Assembly: GCF_030708455.1 (NCBI RefSeq) | Contig: NZ_JAUYWF010000011.1 | Coordinates: forward strand, 62,001 to 126,000 | Length of the DNA stretch: 64,000 nt | From: Halomonas sp. SSL-5 | GTDB taxonomy: Bacteria; Pseudomonadota; Gammaproteobacteria; Pseudomonadales; Halomonadaceae | Direction: 5' to 3' | Shown here: positions 27,751 to 37,691 of the stretch, one piece after another | Layout of the letters: each line of letters opens with the position of its first letter | Numbering within the stretch: the stretch's first letter is position 1 | Notes under the pieces: generated by a model | What the model saw: the letters and a program-made list of their open reading frames with translations, nothing else | Database searches by the model: none | What the model was told of the DNA's origin: nothing | Made by a program: the position numbers and the translations under genes

Positions 27751-28266
27751 GTGACCAAGCAACACTCCTTCGACCGCGATGAACTGCTGGCCTGCTCGCA
27801 AGGCGAGCTGTTCGGCCCCGGCAACGCCCAGCTGCCAGCTCCCAACATGCTGATGCTCGACCGCATCACCTCCATCACCGAAGGTGGCGGGGAAAGCGAC
27901 AAGGGCGAGCTGATCGCCGAGCTGGATATCACACCCGACCTGTGGTTCTTCGACTGCCACTTCCCCGGTGACCCGGTGATGCCCGGCTGCCTGGGCCTGG
28001 ATGCCATGTGGCAGCTGGTGGGCTTCTACCTGGGCTGGCTCGGCCATCCCGGTCGCGGCCGCGCCCTGGGCTGCGGCGAGGTGAAGTTCACCGGACAGAT
28101 CCTGCCCGATGCCTCGAAAGTTACCTACCGCATCAATATCAAGCGCATCATCACCCGGCGCCTGATACTCGGCATCGCCGACGGCACTGTCTCCGTCGAC
28201 GGCCGCGACATCTACCAGGCCAACGACCTGCGCGTCGGCCTGTTTACCTCCACCGCGAACTTCTGA
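27751..28266 (+). CDS. fabA: 3-hydroxydecanoyl-ACP dehydratase/isomerase
   Basis: Introduces the double bond in anaerobic-type unsaturated fatty acid synthesis. It is 171 residues with the active-site block [31 protein letters not shown], holding the catalytic His and Asp. The start is GTG at 27751. Directly followed by fabB, as in Pseudomonas and Halomonas-type genomes; no clear FabR-like operator was seen upstream. Its neighbourhood with acyl-chain-modifying genes is notable but may be coincidental. Confidence 0.97.
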   Translation: MTKQHSFDRDELLACSQGELFGPGNAQLPAPNMLMLDRITSITEGGGESDKGELIAELDITPDLWFFDCHFPGDPVMPGCLGLDAMWQLVGFYLGWLGHPGRGRALGCGEVKFTGQILPDASKVTYRINIKRIITRRLILGIADGTVSVDGRDIYQANDLRVGLFTSTANF

Positions 28267-28279
28267 CCAGGAGGCTTCC

Positions 28280-29497
28280 ATGCGACGAGTGGTAGTCACC
28301 GGCCTGGGCATCGTCTCCTGCCTGGGCAACGACCGACAGCAGGTTCTAGAGGCGCTCAAGGAAGGGCGTTCCGGCATTCGCTTCAAGGAGGAGTACGCCG
28401 AGCGGGGCTTCCGCAGCCAGGTGGCCGGCGTGGTCGATATCGACCTCGACGCCCTGATCGACCGCAAGCTGCGGCGCTTCATGGGCGACGCCGCGGCCTA
28501 CGCCTATGTCAGCATGGCCCAGGCCATCGAGGACTCGGGCCTGGCGCCGGAGATGGTCTCCAACGAGCGTACCGGCCTGATCGCCGGCTCCGGTGGTGCC
28601 TCCAGCGCCAACCAGGTGGAGGCCGCCGACGTGATGCGCGAGAAGGGGCTGCGCCGGGTGGGACCCTACCGGGTCACCCGCACCATGGGCAGCACCGTGT
28701 CCGCCTGCCTGGCCACGCCGTTCAAGATCAAGGGCGTCAACTACTCGATCTCCTCGGCGTGCGCCACCTCCGCGCACTGCATCGGCAACGCCGTGGAACA
28801 GATCCAGCTGGGCAAGCAGGACGTGGTCTTCGCCGGCGGCGGCGAGGAGGAGCACTGGACGCTTTCCTGTCTGTTCGACGCCATGGGCGCCCTCTCCACT
28901 CACTACAACGACACCCCGGACAAGGCCTCGCGCCCCTATGACCAGACCCGCGACGGCTTCGTCATCGCCGGCGGCGGCGGCATGCTGGTGCTCGAGGAGC
29001 TGGAACACGCCCGGGCCCGCGGCGCGAAGATCTACGCCGAGGTGACCGGCTACGGCGCCACCTCCGACGGCCACGACATGGTCGCCCCCTCCGGTGATGG
29101 GGCGGTGCGCTGCATGCGCCAGGCCATGGCCACCGTGGATGGCAAGATCGACTACATCAATACCCACGGCACCTCCACGCCGGTGGGCGATGTGGCCGAG
29201 CTCAAGTCCATCCGCGAGGTATTCGGTGACTCGACCCCGGCGATGAGTTCCACCAAGTCGCTGACCGGCCACTCCCTGGGTGCCACCGGCGTGCAGGAGG
29301 CGATCTATTCGCTGCTGATGATGGAGAACGACTTCATCGCCGCCTCGGCCAACGTCGAGACCCTCGACGAGCAGGCCGACGGCTTCGATATCGTCACCCA
29401 GCGTCGCGACGGGGTTAAGGTCGAGCGCGTGCTCTCCAACAGCTTCGGCTTCGGCGGTACCAACGCCTGCCTGGTGCTGGAGAAGTTCCGGGACTGA
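28280..29497 (+). CDS. fabB: 3-oxoacyl-ACP synthase I
   Basis: Condensing enzyme that elongates the unsaturated product of FabA. It is 405 residues with the active-site Cys in [16 protein letters not shown], His in [13 protein letters not shown], and His and Lys in [12 protein letters not shown]. Ends [17 protein letters not shown], the usual ketosynthase tail. It lies 13 nt after fabA with a ribosome-binding site (aggag), so they form an operon. Confidence 0.97.
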   Translation: MRRVVVTGLGIVSCLGNDRQQVLEALKEGRSGIRFKEEYAERGFRSQVAGVVDIDLDALIDRKLRRFMGDAAAYAYVSMAQAIEDSGLAPEMVSNERTGLIAGSGGASSANQVEAADVMREKGLRRVGPYRVTRTMGSTVSACLATPFKIKGVNYSISSACATSAHCIGNAVEQIQLGKQDVVFAGGGEEEHWTLSCLFDAMGALSTHYNDTPDKASRPYDQTRDGFVIAGGGGMLVLEELEHARARGAKIYAEVTGYGATSDGHDMVAPSGDGAVRCMRQAMATVDGKIDYINTHGTSTPVGDVAELKSIREVFGDSTPAMSSTKSLTGHSLGATGVQEAIYSLLMMENDFIAASANVETLDEQADGFDIVTQRRDGVKVERVLSNSFGFGGTNACLVLEKFRD

Positions 29498-29533
29498 TCC
29501 CCGGGCCTGAGTCCCAGGAGCAACGCGAGCCGC

Positions 29534-29570
29534 AACGCAAGAGGCGCCCCATCGGGGCGCCTCTTGCGTT
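29534..29570. terminator. Bidirectional hairpin between fabB and plsC-like gene
   Basis: A perfect 17-bp inverted repeat (aacgcaagaggcgcccc and its complement) with loop atc stands between two convergent genes. Short T/A stretches flank both arms, so it can end transcripts from either side. Confidence 0.75.
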
Positions 29571-29632
29571 GGCGGGCCACGGCCGGTGTCCCAGGACCTA
29601 TACCACCATGGGGCCAGCGCGGCGCCCTGGGC

Positions 29633-30382
29633 TCAGGCCGGCTCCCGCGCCTCGTCGCGCGCCGGCCTCGGCACCTCGGAGATCTCCGTCAGGGTCGCCT
29701 CGATCCACGCCTCCACCTCGGCCAGCACCTCCTCCGGGGTGCGCCCGGAGGTCTCGATGGGCTCCCCCACCACCAGCGTCAGCCGCCCCGGGTTCTTCAC
29801 CCAGTGGCGGCCAGGCCAGCGTTCGCCGGCATTGTGGGCCACCGGCACCACCGGCACCCCGGCCCGACAGGCGATCACCGCACCGCTCTTGTTGTAGCGC
29901 TTGCGGCTGCCCGGGGCGACCCGGGTGCCCTCGGGGAAGATCAGCACCGACAACCCCTCCTCCAGGCGCCGCTTGCCCTGGGTGAGCACCTGCTTGATGG
30001 CCCGGGAGGGCCGCGAGCGATCCAGGGCGATGGGGTGCAGCAGGCGCAGGCCCCAGCCGAAGATCGGCAGGTTCAGAAGCTCTTTCTTGAGCACCGTGCA
30101 CACGGGTGGGTGCAGCAGCTGCAGATAGACGGTCTCCCACTCGGACTGGTGGTTGGCGAGGATCACGCAGGGCCCGGCAGGCACACGCTCGCGCCCGCGA
30201 AACTCGTAGCGTACCCCGACCACCAGATGGAACCAGCTGATGATGAAGTGATTGTAGAGGTTGAGCAGGCGATAGCGGGAGCCGAGCGGCAGGAAGGGCG
30301 CCGGCGGCAGGAAGAGCACGCCGCACACCAGCATGGCGGCGAAGTAGCCCAGGTAGAAGACCAGGCTGCGCAGCACGTTCAT
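29633..30382 (-). CDS. 1-acylglycerol-3-phosphate O-acyltransferase (PlsC family)
   Basis: Membrane-bound acyltransferase that makes phosphatidate. Its 249 residues start MNVLRSLVFYLGYFAAMLVCGVLF (TM segment). The HX4(D/E) motif is read as NHQSEWE, and FPEGTR is present in LIFPEGTRVAP. The ATG at 30382 overlaps the upstream epimerase stop (ATGA), so an earlier in-frame ATG at 30427 is rejected. Genomes often have several such paralogues, so I do not assign the symbol plsC. Confidence 0.9.
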   Translation of the reverse strand: MNVLRSLVFYLGYFAAMLVCGVLFLPPAPFLPLGSRYRLLNLYNHFIISWFHLVVGVRYEFRGRERVPAGPCVILANHQSEWETVYLQLLHPPVCTVLKKELLNLPIFGWGLRLLHPIALDRSRPSRAIKQVLTQGKRRLEEGLSVLIFPEGTRVAPGSRKRYNKSGAVIACRAGVPVVPVAHNAGERWPGRHWVKNPGRLTLVVGEPIETSGRTPEEVLAEVEAWIEATLTEISEVPRPARDEAREPA

Positions 30383-31266
30383 GAGGCGCCCTCCTCCTCG
30401 CCACACGCTGGAGTGTTGGCCCGGCACCAGGCATCGAGCATATTGCCGAGCTCCAGCCGCCAGGGCTTCTGGTGCACGCCGAAGACCTCCAGCACCCGCC
30501 GACAGTTGAGCACGCGGCGCAGCGGATGGTCGTGATGGTGGTGCAGGGCGCGCAGCGGGCCCAGCTCACGATGGTCGCCGCGGCCCTCCAGGCGAGTGGC
30601 CAGTTGGGTGCGCACTACCGAGACGAAGGTATAGACGCTCACCGGCTCGGTGCCGGCCAGGTGGTAGCTGCCCCAGGCGCCGGCGCCGCACTGCTGCTGC
30701 TGCAGCATGCCGATCAGCGCCAGGGCCACCGCATCCGCCGAGGTGGGGCAGCAGGTCACATCGGCCTCGCCGCGCACCTCACCGGCGCTGATCAAGGTAT
30801 CGATCAGCTCGTTGAGCCAGGCGTGGCTCCCGTCCAGGGCGAACAGCGGCCCCAGCCGGACGATCAGGTGGTGCGGATGCTCGGCGCGAATGCGGTCGCC
30901 GGTGGCCACCAGGCGCCGCAGGCTCTCGTCCCGGGGCCGCGGAATGACGTGCTCGTCGATGGGCTCGGCGAAGCCGTCCTCGTAGAGCTGGTCGGAGACG
31001 CACCACACCAGCGGAATATCCGCCTGGCGGCAGGCCTCCAGGCAGCGCTCCACCGCCTCGGCGTGTGCCGTCACCTCGGCCGGCGCGGCGATGATCGGCC
31101 GCGACAGCGGCGGAATCACCAGGGCATCCGGCGCGACCTCCGCCAGCCAGGCGGGATCCAGCTCCAGGCCCTCCTCGATGGTGAGCTCGGTATCCGAGCG
31201 GCGGTTGACCTCCCGGGCCAGGGCCAGGCTCAGACAGTGGCCGGCATCCAGTACCAGCAGATTCAC
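30379..31266 (-). CDS. RfbD-like sugar nucleotide-binding protein
   Basis: A 295-residue protein with a degenerate dTDP-4-dehydrorhamnose-reductase-type SDR fold: MNLLVLDAGHCLSLALAREV at the N-terminus lacks the usual Gly-x-x-Gly loop, while LVWCVSDQLYEDGF and IVRLGPLFALDGSHAWLNELID match RmlD-type proteins. This suggests a non-catalytic or altered role. Linked by ATGA to the downstream acyltransferase and lying 40 nt downstream of ssb. Confidence 0.7.
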   Translation of the reverse strand: MNLLVLDAGHCLSLALAREVNRRSDTELTIEEGLELDPAWLAEVAPDALVIPPLSRPIIAAPAEVTAHAEAVERCLEACRQADIPLVWCVSDQLYEDGFAEPIDEHVIPRPRDESLRRLVATGDRIRAEHPHHLIVRLGPLFALDGSHAWLNELIDTLISAGEVRGEADVTCCPTSADAVALALIGMLQQQQCGAGAWGSYHLAGTEPVSVYTFVSVVRTQLATRLEGRGDHRELGPLRALHHHHDHPLRRVLNCRRVLEVFGVHQKPWRLELGNMLDAWCRANTPACGEEEGAS

Positions 31267-31306
31267 GCGCGCACCTCCCTCGGCATGCCGTCAGCGAAAC
31301 GACGAA

Positions 31307-31945
31307 TCAGAACGGGATCTCGTCGTCGAAGTCGTCGAAGCTGCCCGGGTCAGGCGCCCCGAAGTTGCCACCCTGCTGCTGGCCACCGCCAGGCTGGCCG
31401 CCGTGGGCGGGGCGCTGGGGAGGCTGCTGCGGGGGACGCTGGGGCGCTCCGCCACCGAAGCCACCGCCCTGCTGGGGAGCACCGCCCGGCTGCGGGCCAC
31501 CCGCCGGCTGACCGCCCCCCTGGGGCTGGCCACCATAACCGCCCTGCTGAGGCTGGCCGCCGTAGCCGCCCTGGGGCTGGCCGCCACCCTGGAAGTCACC
31601 GCCGCCGCCGCGGGAGTCGAGCATCTGCATGTCGTTGACCACGATCTCGGTGGTGTAGCGATCCTGCCCGTCCTGCCCCTGCCACTTGCGGGTCTGCAGG
31701 CGGCCCTCGACGTAGATCTTGCTGCCCTTCTTCAGATACTGCTGGGCGATCTCGGCGGTCTTGTTGAACAGCACCAGGCGGTGCCACTCGGTACGCTCCT
31801 GGCGCTGACCGCTCTGGCGGTCCGTCCAGGTATCGGTGGTGGCCAGGTTGAGGTTGGCAATGGCGGTCCCCGAGGGGCTGAAGCGCACCTCCGGGTCCTG
31901 CCCCAGATTGCCGATGAGGATGACTTTATTCACTCCTCTTGCCAT
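31307..31945 (-). CDS. ssb: Single-stranded DNA-binding protein
   Basis: A 212-residue SSB. The OB fold starts [22 protein letters not shown] and includes [31 protein letters not shown] long Gly/Gln/Pro-rich linker follows from about residue 115, and it ends DFDDEIPF, the acidic tip that recruits partner proteins. ATG 31945 follows TTGGAGG. The region just upstream is where GC content falls and the island begins, so the native promoter neighbourhood has been displaced or replaced. Confidence 0.97.
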   Translation of the reverse strand: MARGVNKVILIGNLGQDPEVRFSPSGTAIANLNLATTDTWTDRQSGQRQERTEWHRLVLFNKTAEIAQQYLKKGSKIYVEGRLQTRKWQGQDGQDRYTTEIVVNDMQMLDSRGGGGDFQGGGQPQGGYGGQPQQGGYGGQPQGGGQPAGGPQPGGAPQQGGGFGGGAPQRPPQQPPQRPAHGGQPGGGQQQGGNFGAPDPGSFDDFDDEIPF

Positions 31946-32028
31946 ATATATAGCCTCCAAGGCTCTGTATTTGAATGGTTTTTTCCAGCATAGCACAGCC
32001 TAGTGACTACACGGAACGCTGGCTTCCT

Positions 32029-32622
32029 TTATTTTCTCATGCCCGGTAGCGAAACCGTAACCCCCAACAGGTCCTGGCATAACTTTCCGGCCGCAGATTG
32101 CATCTCTTCAAGTCGCTCAGTTCCCCTGTGGGCTATTTCATACCTCCGTACGATAGAGTCCAGTACTTCATGGGAACCAGGAGATTTTTCTAAAAGTGTT
32201 TTTGCGAGCATGTAAATATCGTCATCCTTTGCTTGAGCAACTTTTTCACCCACACCTTTAAACGACTTTAACTTTATCAACTCCGACTCCTGTGTCACCA
32301 GCTGATCAACAAGAGCCTGGTTCTCTATCTTCAACTCTCTGATTTTTTCCTTCAACTCCATTAGAGCTTCTTTTTTAGTAGGCCTACCTCTAGACTTTCT
32401 CTGCCTTGATGCTGCATCATCAATCTCCACAAGCAGGTCTTTGTAAAAATGCTCTTTTGTTACAGCATCCTTACGATATAGCGTAGACTTCCCAACATTC
32501 CGTCCATTATCAAATGATGCATTTTCAATAACCGCCTTTTGGGTAATTGAAACCCTTTCATCCTCAAGTTTTTTTATTGACCGCCTAATAGCATCGCAAA
32601 ATCTCTCACTGCTTTTGTTCAC
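32029..32622 (-). CDS. Coiled-coil DNA-binding-type protein of recombinase module
   Basis: A 197-residue AT-rich gene product. The N-terminal part (about 1-60) looks like a helical DNA-binding domain (ERVSITQKAVIENASFDNGRNVGKSTLYRK), followed by a basic RKSRGRPTKKEALMELKEK segment and a coiled coil up to about residue 120. This is the size and position of TnpC of Tn554 or the third member of trio-type modules. The ATGA overlap with the recombinase gene upstream indicates co-translation. Its exact family is not recognised. Confidence 0.6.
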   Translation of the reverse strand: MNKSSERFCDAIRRSIKKLEDERVSITQKAVIENASFDNGRNVGKSTLYRKDAVTKEHFYKDLLVEIDDAASRQRKSRGRPTKKEALMELKEKIRELKIENQALVDQLVTQESELIKLKSFKGVGEKVAQAKDDDIYMLAKTLLEKSPGSHEVLDSIVRRYEIAHRGTERLEEMQSAAGKLCQDLLGVTVSLPGMRK

Positions 32623-34406
32623 TCTCCACCCTCCCTATCGATCAGGCGAACAATACTTTCAGCTCTCTTAACCCCTTCTGAAGCCGCCTCATACATCAAC
32701 CCTTTCTCATGCTCGTGATAGCTCATAACTTTAATATGCGCATCTCTTCGGCGCATCCAGTACTCCCTGCGCGTACTATCAACACCGAAATTAGGACATG
32801 ATGCACAAGTAATTTCACTCCTGTTTGAATAGTCTTCTTTACGTCCATTATTTGAACACTTCGCTCTCGATCCTCTTCCAGGACTGATAAAACAGTAACC
32901 ATCTGCATTAGGAATAACACGATATTTATGCCTCGCAACAACACTATCTACAAAATCAGAAACCCTATCAGGAGAGATTACATTAAATTTAGCATGGAAA
33001 ATTCTTTTATATTTTCTCAACGTACTATTAATCCCTCCCACAACCGAAACATCCCCTACTAAAACTCGCTCAAGGTAATCATGCGTATACTCCCTAATCC
33101 CGCTATCGAGAAACTCCTCCACATCCTCATCGTCAACATAAGCTTTTGTATAGCGATAATCGTTGTGGTACAAAATACTCGATAAATATTCAAGGTCCCC
33201 AACATCAAACCGCCAGCTCCACATCATAGAAAATGCTCTTCTCATCATGTGGGGTCTAAGCTTGCAATCAAAGCCAGCCTCTTCTGAAAATATGTCAAAC
33301 AATTTATATAGCTTATTTGTACTGATAGTATCATCGTGCTTTTCACCCTTTCTTATGCCATAGCCAAAAGGAAGGTCCAGCAACAACCTATCAGAATTAC
33401 TTGAGACAGCACGAGTTTTATTTGTTAATGCAATAATTACAGACAGAGAGTTTATCACCTCCTTAGGCACTGGACGAGACGTTCTCTGGCCTGTCTGCGT
33501 GCCCGCAGTTTTATGCACAACCCCAGATATATAAGCCCCTGAAGATATTGATTCTATAGCATCATCATAGCTTATACTAGATGCTTCATGTTTACGCATT
33601 GCCGTAAGGGCCATAATCACCAAAATAGCAGAGCAGTACAATATCCTGACCTCTTTTTTCAACTGGACAACACTTACCCCATGTTGCGCCTCAACCTTTC
33701 GGCACCTACTTCTCCTGCTAAAATTTTCACCAACAGCTAAGTACCCTTCAAGTAAATTAATCACTCGCTCTGAATCCGAAACCTTCCCCAAAGCAAAATC
33801 TATTAGGCCGAGAAAATGCTTAGGGAAAATTGTTTTTGTATGCTGCCCCTTCCTTCCTATCTTTTTTGCCACCCCGGTGATATCATTCATATAAGGTGAA
33901 AACACTAGACCGCTTCCAACCTCTTTACTCAACGTAAACATATAAGAAAGGGCTGACAACTTTAAAGAAATAGTATTAACAGCAAGGCCTGCTTTGCTAA
34001 TATATTGTTCATACGCATCAATATGCTTTCTATTGACCTCCTGCACACTACTTAGCCCACATGAAAAACAAAACCACTCTGCGATCGCTCTAACTTCTCG
34101 ACAGTAACCAGCAAGAGTAGATGTCTTACTAACATCGGTCTTATCTGACTCCATTATGGAACATGCTAACCTTTGCGAATACCCCTGCCACCATTTCCAC
34201 CTATGGGCCGAAGCAGGTGTTATCTCGCTAATGACTGGAGACCAGTTTACTGTGAAGTAAGAGGGGGATGATCCGGGGACCATTTGCTTAAGCCTCCACT
34301 TATCAGGCGTGGAGTCAGCATCTAGCCACCATATCCCCCCCTCTTTATCAAGGCTTGTTGTTCCTTGCAACAGACTTCCAAAGGTTAGGGTTTTTTTTTG
34401 TTCCAT
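32619..34406 (-). CDS. Tyrosine recombinase-type protein, full catalytic set
   Basis: A 595-residue protein in which I can place all active-site residues of the tyrosine recombinase family: Arg271 (LTAMRKHEA), Lys299 (VVHKTAG), His386-x-x-Arg389 (RPHMMRRAF), His414 (LYHNDYR) and Tyr423 (KAYVDD). A Cys cluster near the end (CFISPGRGSRAKC and CASC) suggests a zinc ribbon, which resembles large partner recombinases of Tn554-like or gamma-mobile-trio elements. It starts 3 nt after the previous gene's stop. GC content is about 40%, unlike the 65% chromosome. Confidence 0.8.
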   Translation of the reverse strand: MEQKKTLTFGSLLQGTTSLDKEGGIWWLDADSTPDKWRLKQMVPGSSPSYFTVNWSPVISEITPASAHRWKWWQGYSQRLACSIMESDKTDVSKTSTLAGYCREVRAIAEWFCFSCGLSSVQEVNRKHIDAYEQYISKAGLAVNTISLKLSALSYMFTLSKEVGSGLVFSPYMNDITGVAKKIGRKGQHTKTIFPKHFLGLIDFALGKVSDSERVINLLEGYLAVGENFSRRSRCRKVEAQHGVSVVQLKKEVRILYCSAILVIMALTAMRKHEASSISYDDAIESISSGAYISGVVHKTAGTQTGQRTSRPVPKEVINSLSVIIALTNKTRAVSSNSDRLLLDLPFGYGIRKGEKHDDTISTNKLYKLFDIFSEEAGFDCKLRPHMMRRAFSMMWSWRFDVGDLEYLSSILYHNDYRYTKAYVDDEDVEEFLDSGIREYTHDYLERVLVGDVSVVGGINSTLRKYKRIFHAKFNVISPDRVSDFVDSVVARHKYRVIPNADGYCFISPGRGSRAKCSNNGRKEDYSNRSEITCASCPNFGVDSTRREYWMRRRDAHIKVMSYHEHEKGLMYEAASEGVKRAESIVRLIDREGGE

Positions 34407-34409
34407 AAT

Positions 34410-36254
34410 TCAGTCCAAAAATGGGAGGTGTTGCTCGATTTCAAGCGCTAAGCTATTGGCTTCTTCAACCTCTGAACGCGTACACAAAGAAATCAGGGAC
34501 TCATACTCTGCAAGCCTCACCTCCCAATATCCACTCCATCTTTCAGGATTGTTATACTTCAATCTTTCAGCACTCTTTTTTATCTTACCAACCCATGCCA
34601 ACCACTCAGATAGAGACCGAGTATCTTTCAAGATTATACGCTTAGCCTCACAGTTAAAACACATGTCGACACCCTTGCAAGTAACATCCTCTTCACTTTC
34701 AATGCCGCAAAGGTAGCCCGTGCCTGTTCTTCCTTCTCCCTCCCTACTAGAACTCAACAGATATTCTTGAAATTGCCTAAGCTTTATCTCAAGAGATGAC
34801 TGTGTCTCAACTCGCAACGCATAACCAGCTGTTGTAGAAAAATCTGCATGGTGCAGCTTTTCCCTTACTTTTGAAAGAGGTAAACCTTCAGCCACATCCA
34901 TTGCCACAATAGTAGGTCTAAAGGATTTACCCGTTATCTTTTTTACCAAAGACTTCAAGATTGGATAATCTTCTGAAAGATCTCGAGCTGCATACCTAAC
35001 CATATTTACAGTTGAGCTTGGATCTACCAGCTTCAAGCGGTAATCACCACCTCTCTCTCCACAATAAATCACAAACAGCTCACAACGCTCTTTTCTCAAC
35101 CAGCTGGCACCACCAGAAACCTCAGAAAGTAACCTTTTTTGTCTTTTTTGCAGGTTCATAAAAGCCTTGCATAGCGGGTCTTTAGCCGACAAAGTGGCAT
35201 TTACAGCTCGACCCCTTTTTTTACCCAGAAAGACACTTACACCTCCTAGCTCATTCCCTTTTGAAAAAGAGTCTATGTAGGAATAGAATGCAACACTATC
35301 TACATTCGGCAAAAGACCTTTGTGAGTAAGCGCCGCGACTAAAAAATACTTTAAATTTCTTATGTTATTGAAAAATGCTGCAGCCAGCCTAGCTGGACCC
35401 CACCCCCTAGACTTAAGAAAGTCACTAACTCCAGGGGGCCATTCTAGAGATGTAGGGAGCAACCTGTTAAACCGCGCATATAAAACACCTATAGCGACAT
35501 TAAAAGTTCTTTGCGGCACTAAATCACTTTGCCAATCACCGTGGCGCTCGCGAAAATCACTTATTCTCCCAAGCACAGCGATATCTTCCGCATCATATCC
35601 CTTTAATATTTCTTCAATTTTTTCGCAGTCCTCCTCCCACTCCCGAATTTTTTTTAGGGAACCATCATGAAATGCAGACAAAACTTCATTACCATATTTA
35701 ATGATGATAGCCCCCTCTTCACCTACCCCCATTTCCTTCTGGAGCCTCTCAATTTCTTGTTCTTTCTCTTTCGCAAATTGCTCCATCTCGATGGCAGATA
35801 GCTCAAAAATACTCGGAGATGATTTACGCTTCACTCTTTTGAAGTTTTTAGGTATAACTTCATGTGCAATGACATTAGCAGCCATCAACCGTTTGACGAA
35901 CCCGGCAGCAGCTGAATACAATTGTGTCTTCGTATTGACGTTCACATCCAAGTTTCTATCGAGATGTTTTTTATAACCCAAGAGGCTATGCGCACTTATT
36001 CCACTGCCTTCGCTCTCTACAAATCGCAAAAACCTAATCACACTATTGCCGACAGCTCTCTTGCTCCTTTGTCCTCTCAACAACAATGCAAGTTGCTGCT
36101 GAATTAAACGACCTCCTGCTACATTGTAGAGGAAGGATACATCTAGAGAGCTTCCAGACTCGACCTCCACACACCAATCATTCCAAGGAGCGACTTCAAG
36201 AATGTCCGCTGATCTTTTTACTTCTATCTTCTTTCTGGACAGCTTAGCCATCAA
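34410..36254 (-). CDS. Degenerate tyrosine recombinase-type protein
   Basis: A 614-residue protein with only part of the recombinase signature: Arg446 (KSFRPTIVAMD), His469 (KLHHADFSTT) and Tyr478 (TAGYALRV) are visible, but the first catalytic Arg is not found and the box II His is Lys443. A C-terminal Cys pattern (CGIES, CKGVDMCFNC) may bind zinc. It overlaps the upstream integrase by ATGA. It may be a structural or regulatory partner rather than an active recombinase. Confidence 0.75.
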   Translation of the reverse strand: MMAKLSRKKIEVKRSADILEVAPWNDWCVEVESGSSLDVSFLYNVAGGRLIQQQLALLLRGQRSKRAVGNSVIRFLRFVESEGSGISAHSLLGYKKHLDRNLDVNVNTKTQLYSAAAGFVKRLMAANVIAHEVIPKNFKRVKRKSSPSIFELSAIEMEQFAKEKEQEIERLQKEMGVGEEGAIIIKYGNEVLSAFHDGSLKKIREWEEDCEKIEEILKGYDAEDIAVLGRISDFRERHGDWQSDLVPQRTFNVAIGVLYARFNRLLPTSLEWPPGVSDFLKSRGWGPARLAAAFFNNIRNLKYFLVAALTHKGLLPNVDSVAFYSYIDSFSKGNELGGVSVFLGKKRGRAVNATLSAKDPLCKAFMNLQKRQKRLLSEVSGGASWLRKERCELFVIYCGERGGDYRLKLVDPSSTVNMVRYAARDLSEDYPILKSLVKKITGKSFRPTIVAMDVAEGLPLSKVREKLHHADFSTTAGYALRVETQSSLEIKLRQFQEYLLSSSREGEGRTGTGYLCGIESEEDVTCKGVDMCFNCEAKRIILKDTRSLSEWLAWVGKIKKSAERLKYNNPERWSGYWEVRLAEYESLISLCTRSEVEEANSLALEIEQHLPFLD

Positions 36255-37375
36255 CTAAAACCCTCATCATGCCGGCCGGATGAATACCCCGTTAACGAGC
36301 CCACTGATTTATGTCTCGATGACTGCCGGACATAGTTTTCAGGATTTCTTACCTTCAACTCATCAGCAACTTTGAAGCCAAGGCTTATAAAGTTATGTCT
36401 AAGCCCGTGAAGCCATACCCTCTCGTCAGCTGTCAACTTTTCATTTTCTACTGCTGCTAGGAAGGCTTTCCTCACTGCATTTGAAAGCCCCTTGGGAGTA
36501 ACATGCTCTCCAGTCGCATTTGATAAAAAGATATATTCAGGCTCCAGGTAGGCCTCTCGCTTGCTTTTCTTTATCTTTTTATGCCTCCTTATTACATCCA
36601 TCCTATAAATATCTACATATTCCCAAGTTTTAGTTACAAGCAACGGCGGTACATAAACGCTACCATCTTCACCGCCCTTAGTAACAAATAACTTTATCTT
36701 TATTTTTCTTTTATTTTCTAAAGACTTAAATGCCGACTTTTTATCCGGCAACTGCCAAATCTTTAAGTGGCATATTTCATGAGCCCTAAGACCTGCAAGG
36801 CGGCCCCAGTCGATCATCAGCTCGAATCTTCTAGCCAAATCTTCTCTCTTCGGCCCATATATTTTTATAGTTTCTATCCACTGACTCCAAGGTGCCGATA
36901 TAGATCTCACATCGCTATTTTCATTTTTTATAAGGAAGTGTTTCACACCCCCCTTTCTCCCTTCATTGATTTTCACTCTATAGTTACACCCTTCGCCACA
37001 TAGTGTGTCACTGAACCCCTGCTTCGTAAGCCAGGCACAATAAATAATCACTGTTCTAATTACTTGGCTAGCATAATTTTGGGTATTCTCAGGCCCTGAG
37101 CCATCCCTATGGACCAAATATTTTTTATAGGCTGATAACCAATCATCATCCACATCGAATACATCTAAATTGCCAACTTCAAGTTGGCTATAAAAATCTG
37201 TCAAATGGACAGCATATGTTTTTACCGAGCTAACAGAACTTCTTTTGAAAAGGTAAAAAATAAAATGAAGGGCTAGCCAGTTTACTCTGTAGTCTTCCGT
37301 AAGGATCAAAGGAAATCCTTTGATCCTCTCCAACCCTCCCACCTGAGCCTTGCTCGTTGTTCTAAGGTAAGCCAT
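36251..37375 (-). CDS. Tyrosine recombinase (integrase)
   Basis: A 374-residue integrase. An N-terminal SAM-like domain (about 30-125) precedes the catalytic domain, with Arg197 (GLRAHEI), Lys233 (FVTKGGED), His323-x-x-Arg326 (LHGLRHNF), His355 (SRHKSVG) and nucleophile Tyr364 (LTGYSS). First gene of a four-gene coupled module and the likely integrase of the island beside ssb. No leader gene was seen. Confidence 0.88.
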   Translation of the reverse strand: MAYLRTTSKAQVGGLERIKGFPLILTEDYRVNWLALHFIFYLFKRSSVSSVKTYAVHLTDFYSQLEVGNLDVFDVDDDWLSAYKKYLVHRDGSGPENTQNYASQVIRTVIIYCAWLTKQGFSDTLCGEGCNYRVKINEGRKGGVKHFLIKNENSDVRSISAPWSQWIETIKIYGPKREDLARRFELMIDWGRLAGLRAHEICHLKIWQLPDKKSAFKSLENKRKIKIKLFVTKGGEDGSVYVPPLLVTKTWEYVDIYRMDVIRRHKKIKKSKREAYLEPEYIFLSNATGEHVTPKGLSNAVRKAFLAAVENEKLTADERVWLHGLRHNFISLGFKVADELKVRNPENYVRQSSRHKSVGSLTGYSSGRHDEGFS

Positions 37376-37691
37376 AAATCTGACCCCAGATTTTCTAATT
37401 TAACTGACCGACGAAATAAACGCCTCACCAAGAGAATTAATCATAAATTTTGATCTCGCAAGAAAAACTTTTAAATTCTTCGCAAGCCCTGAGTGCTATA
37501 TATTGCAATACATAGCATATAAGGCTTTACTTTTTTAGCAGTACACCGAAGCAATGCCGCGTCCTCAGAAATGTTAGAAAGCCAGTCTTCAATTAAGTCC
37601 TCAGGTATACGCAAAAGAGAAGGTGTTGCACCTACGCACCAACACCCCCACCATATTCCTCTCAATAGACTACTGTGCTTTCATTACTGCC
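37376..37691. other. 316-bp gap between integrase module and BREX operon, with palindrome
   Basis: AT-rich divergent intergenic region. At 37494-37517 lies a 24-bp palindrome with one mismatched pair (core tattgcaata, outer halves tgctat and atagca), fit for an operator or a recombinase core site. Promoters of both divergent operons must lie here but I could not place them with confidence. A 64-codon minus-strand frame at 37471-37665 has no recognisable content. Confidence 0.6.

Noticed and set aside
37471..37665. A 64-codon minus-strand frame in the gap before BREX
   Set aside because: No recognisable family, no ribosome-binding site, and it covers the palindrome and likely promoters.
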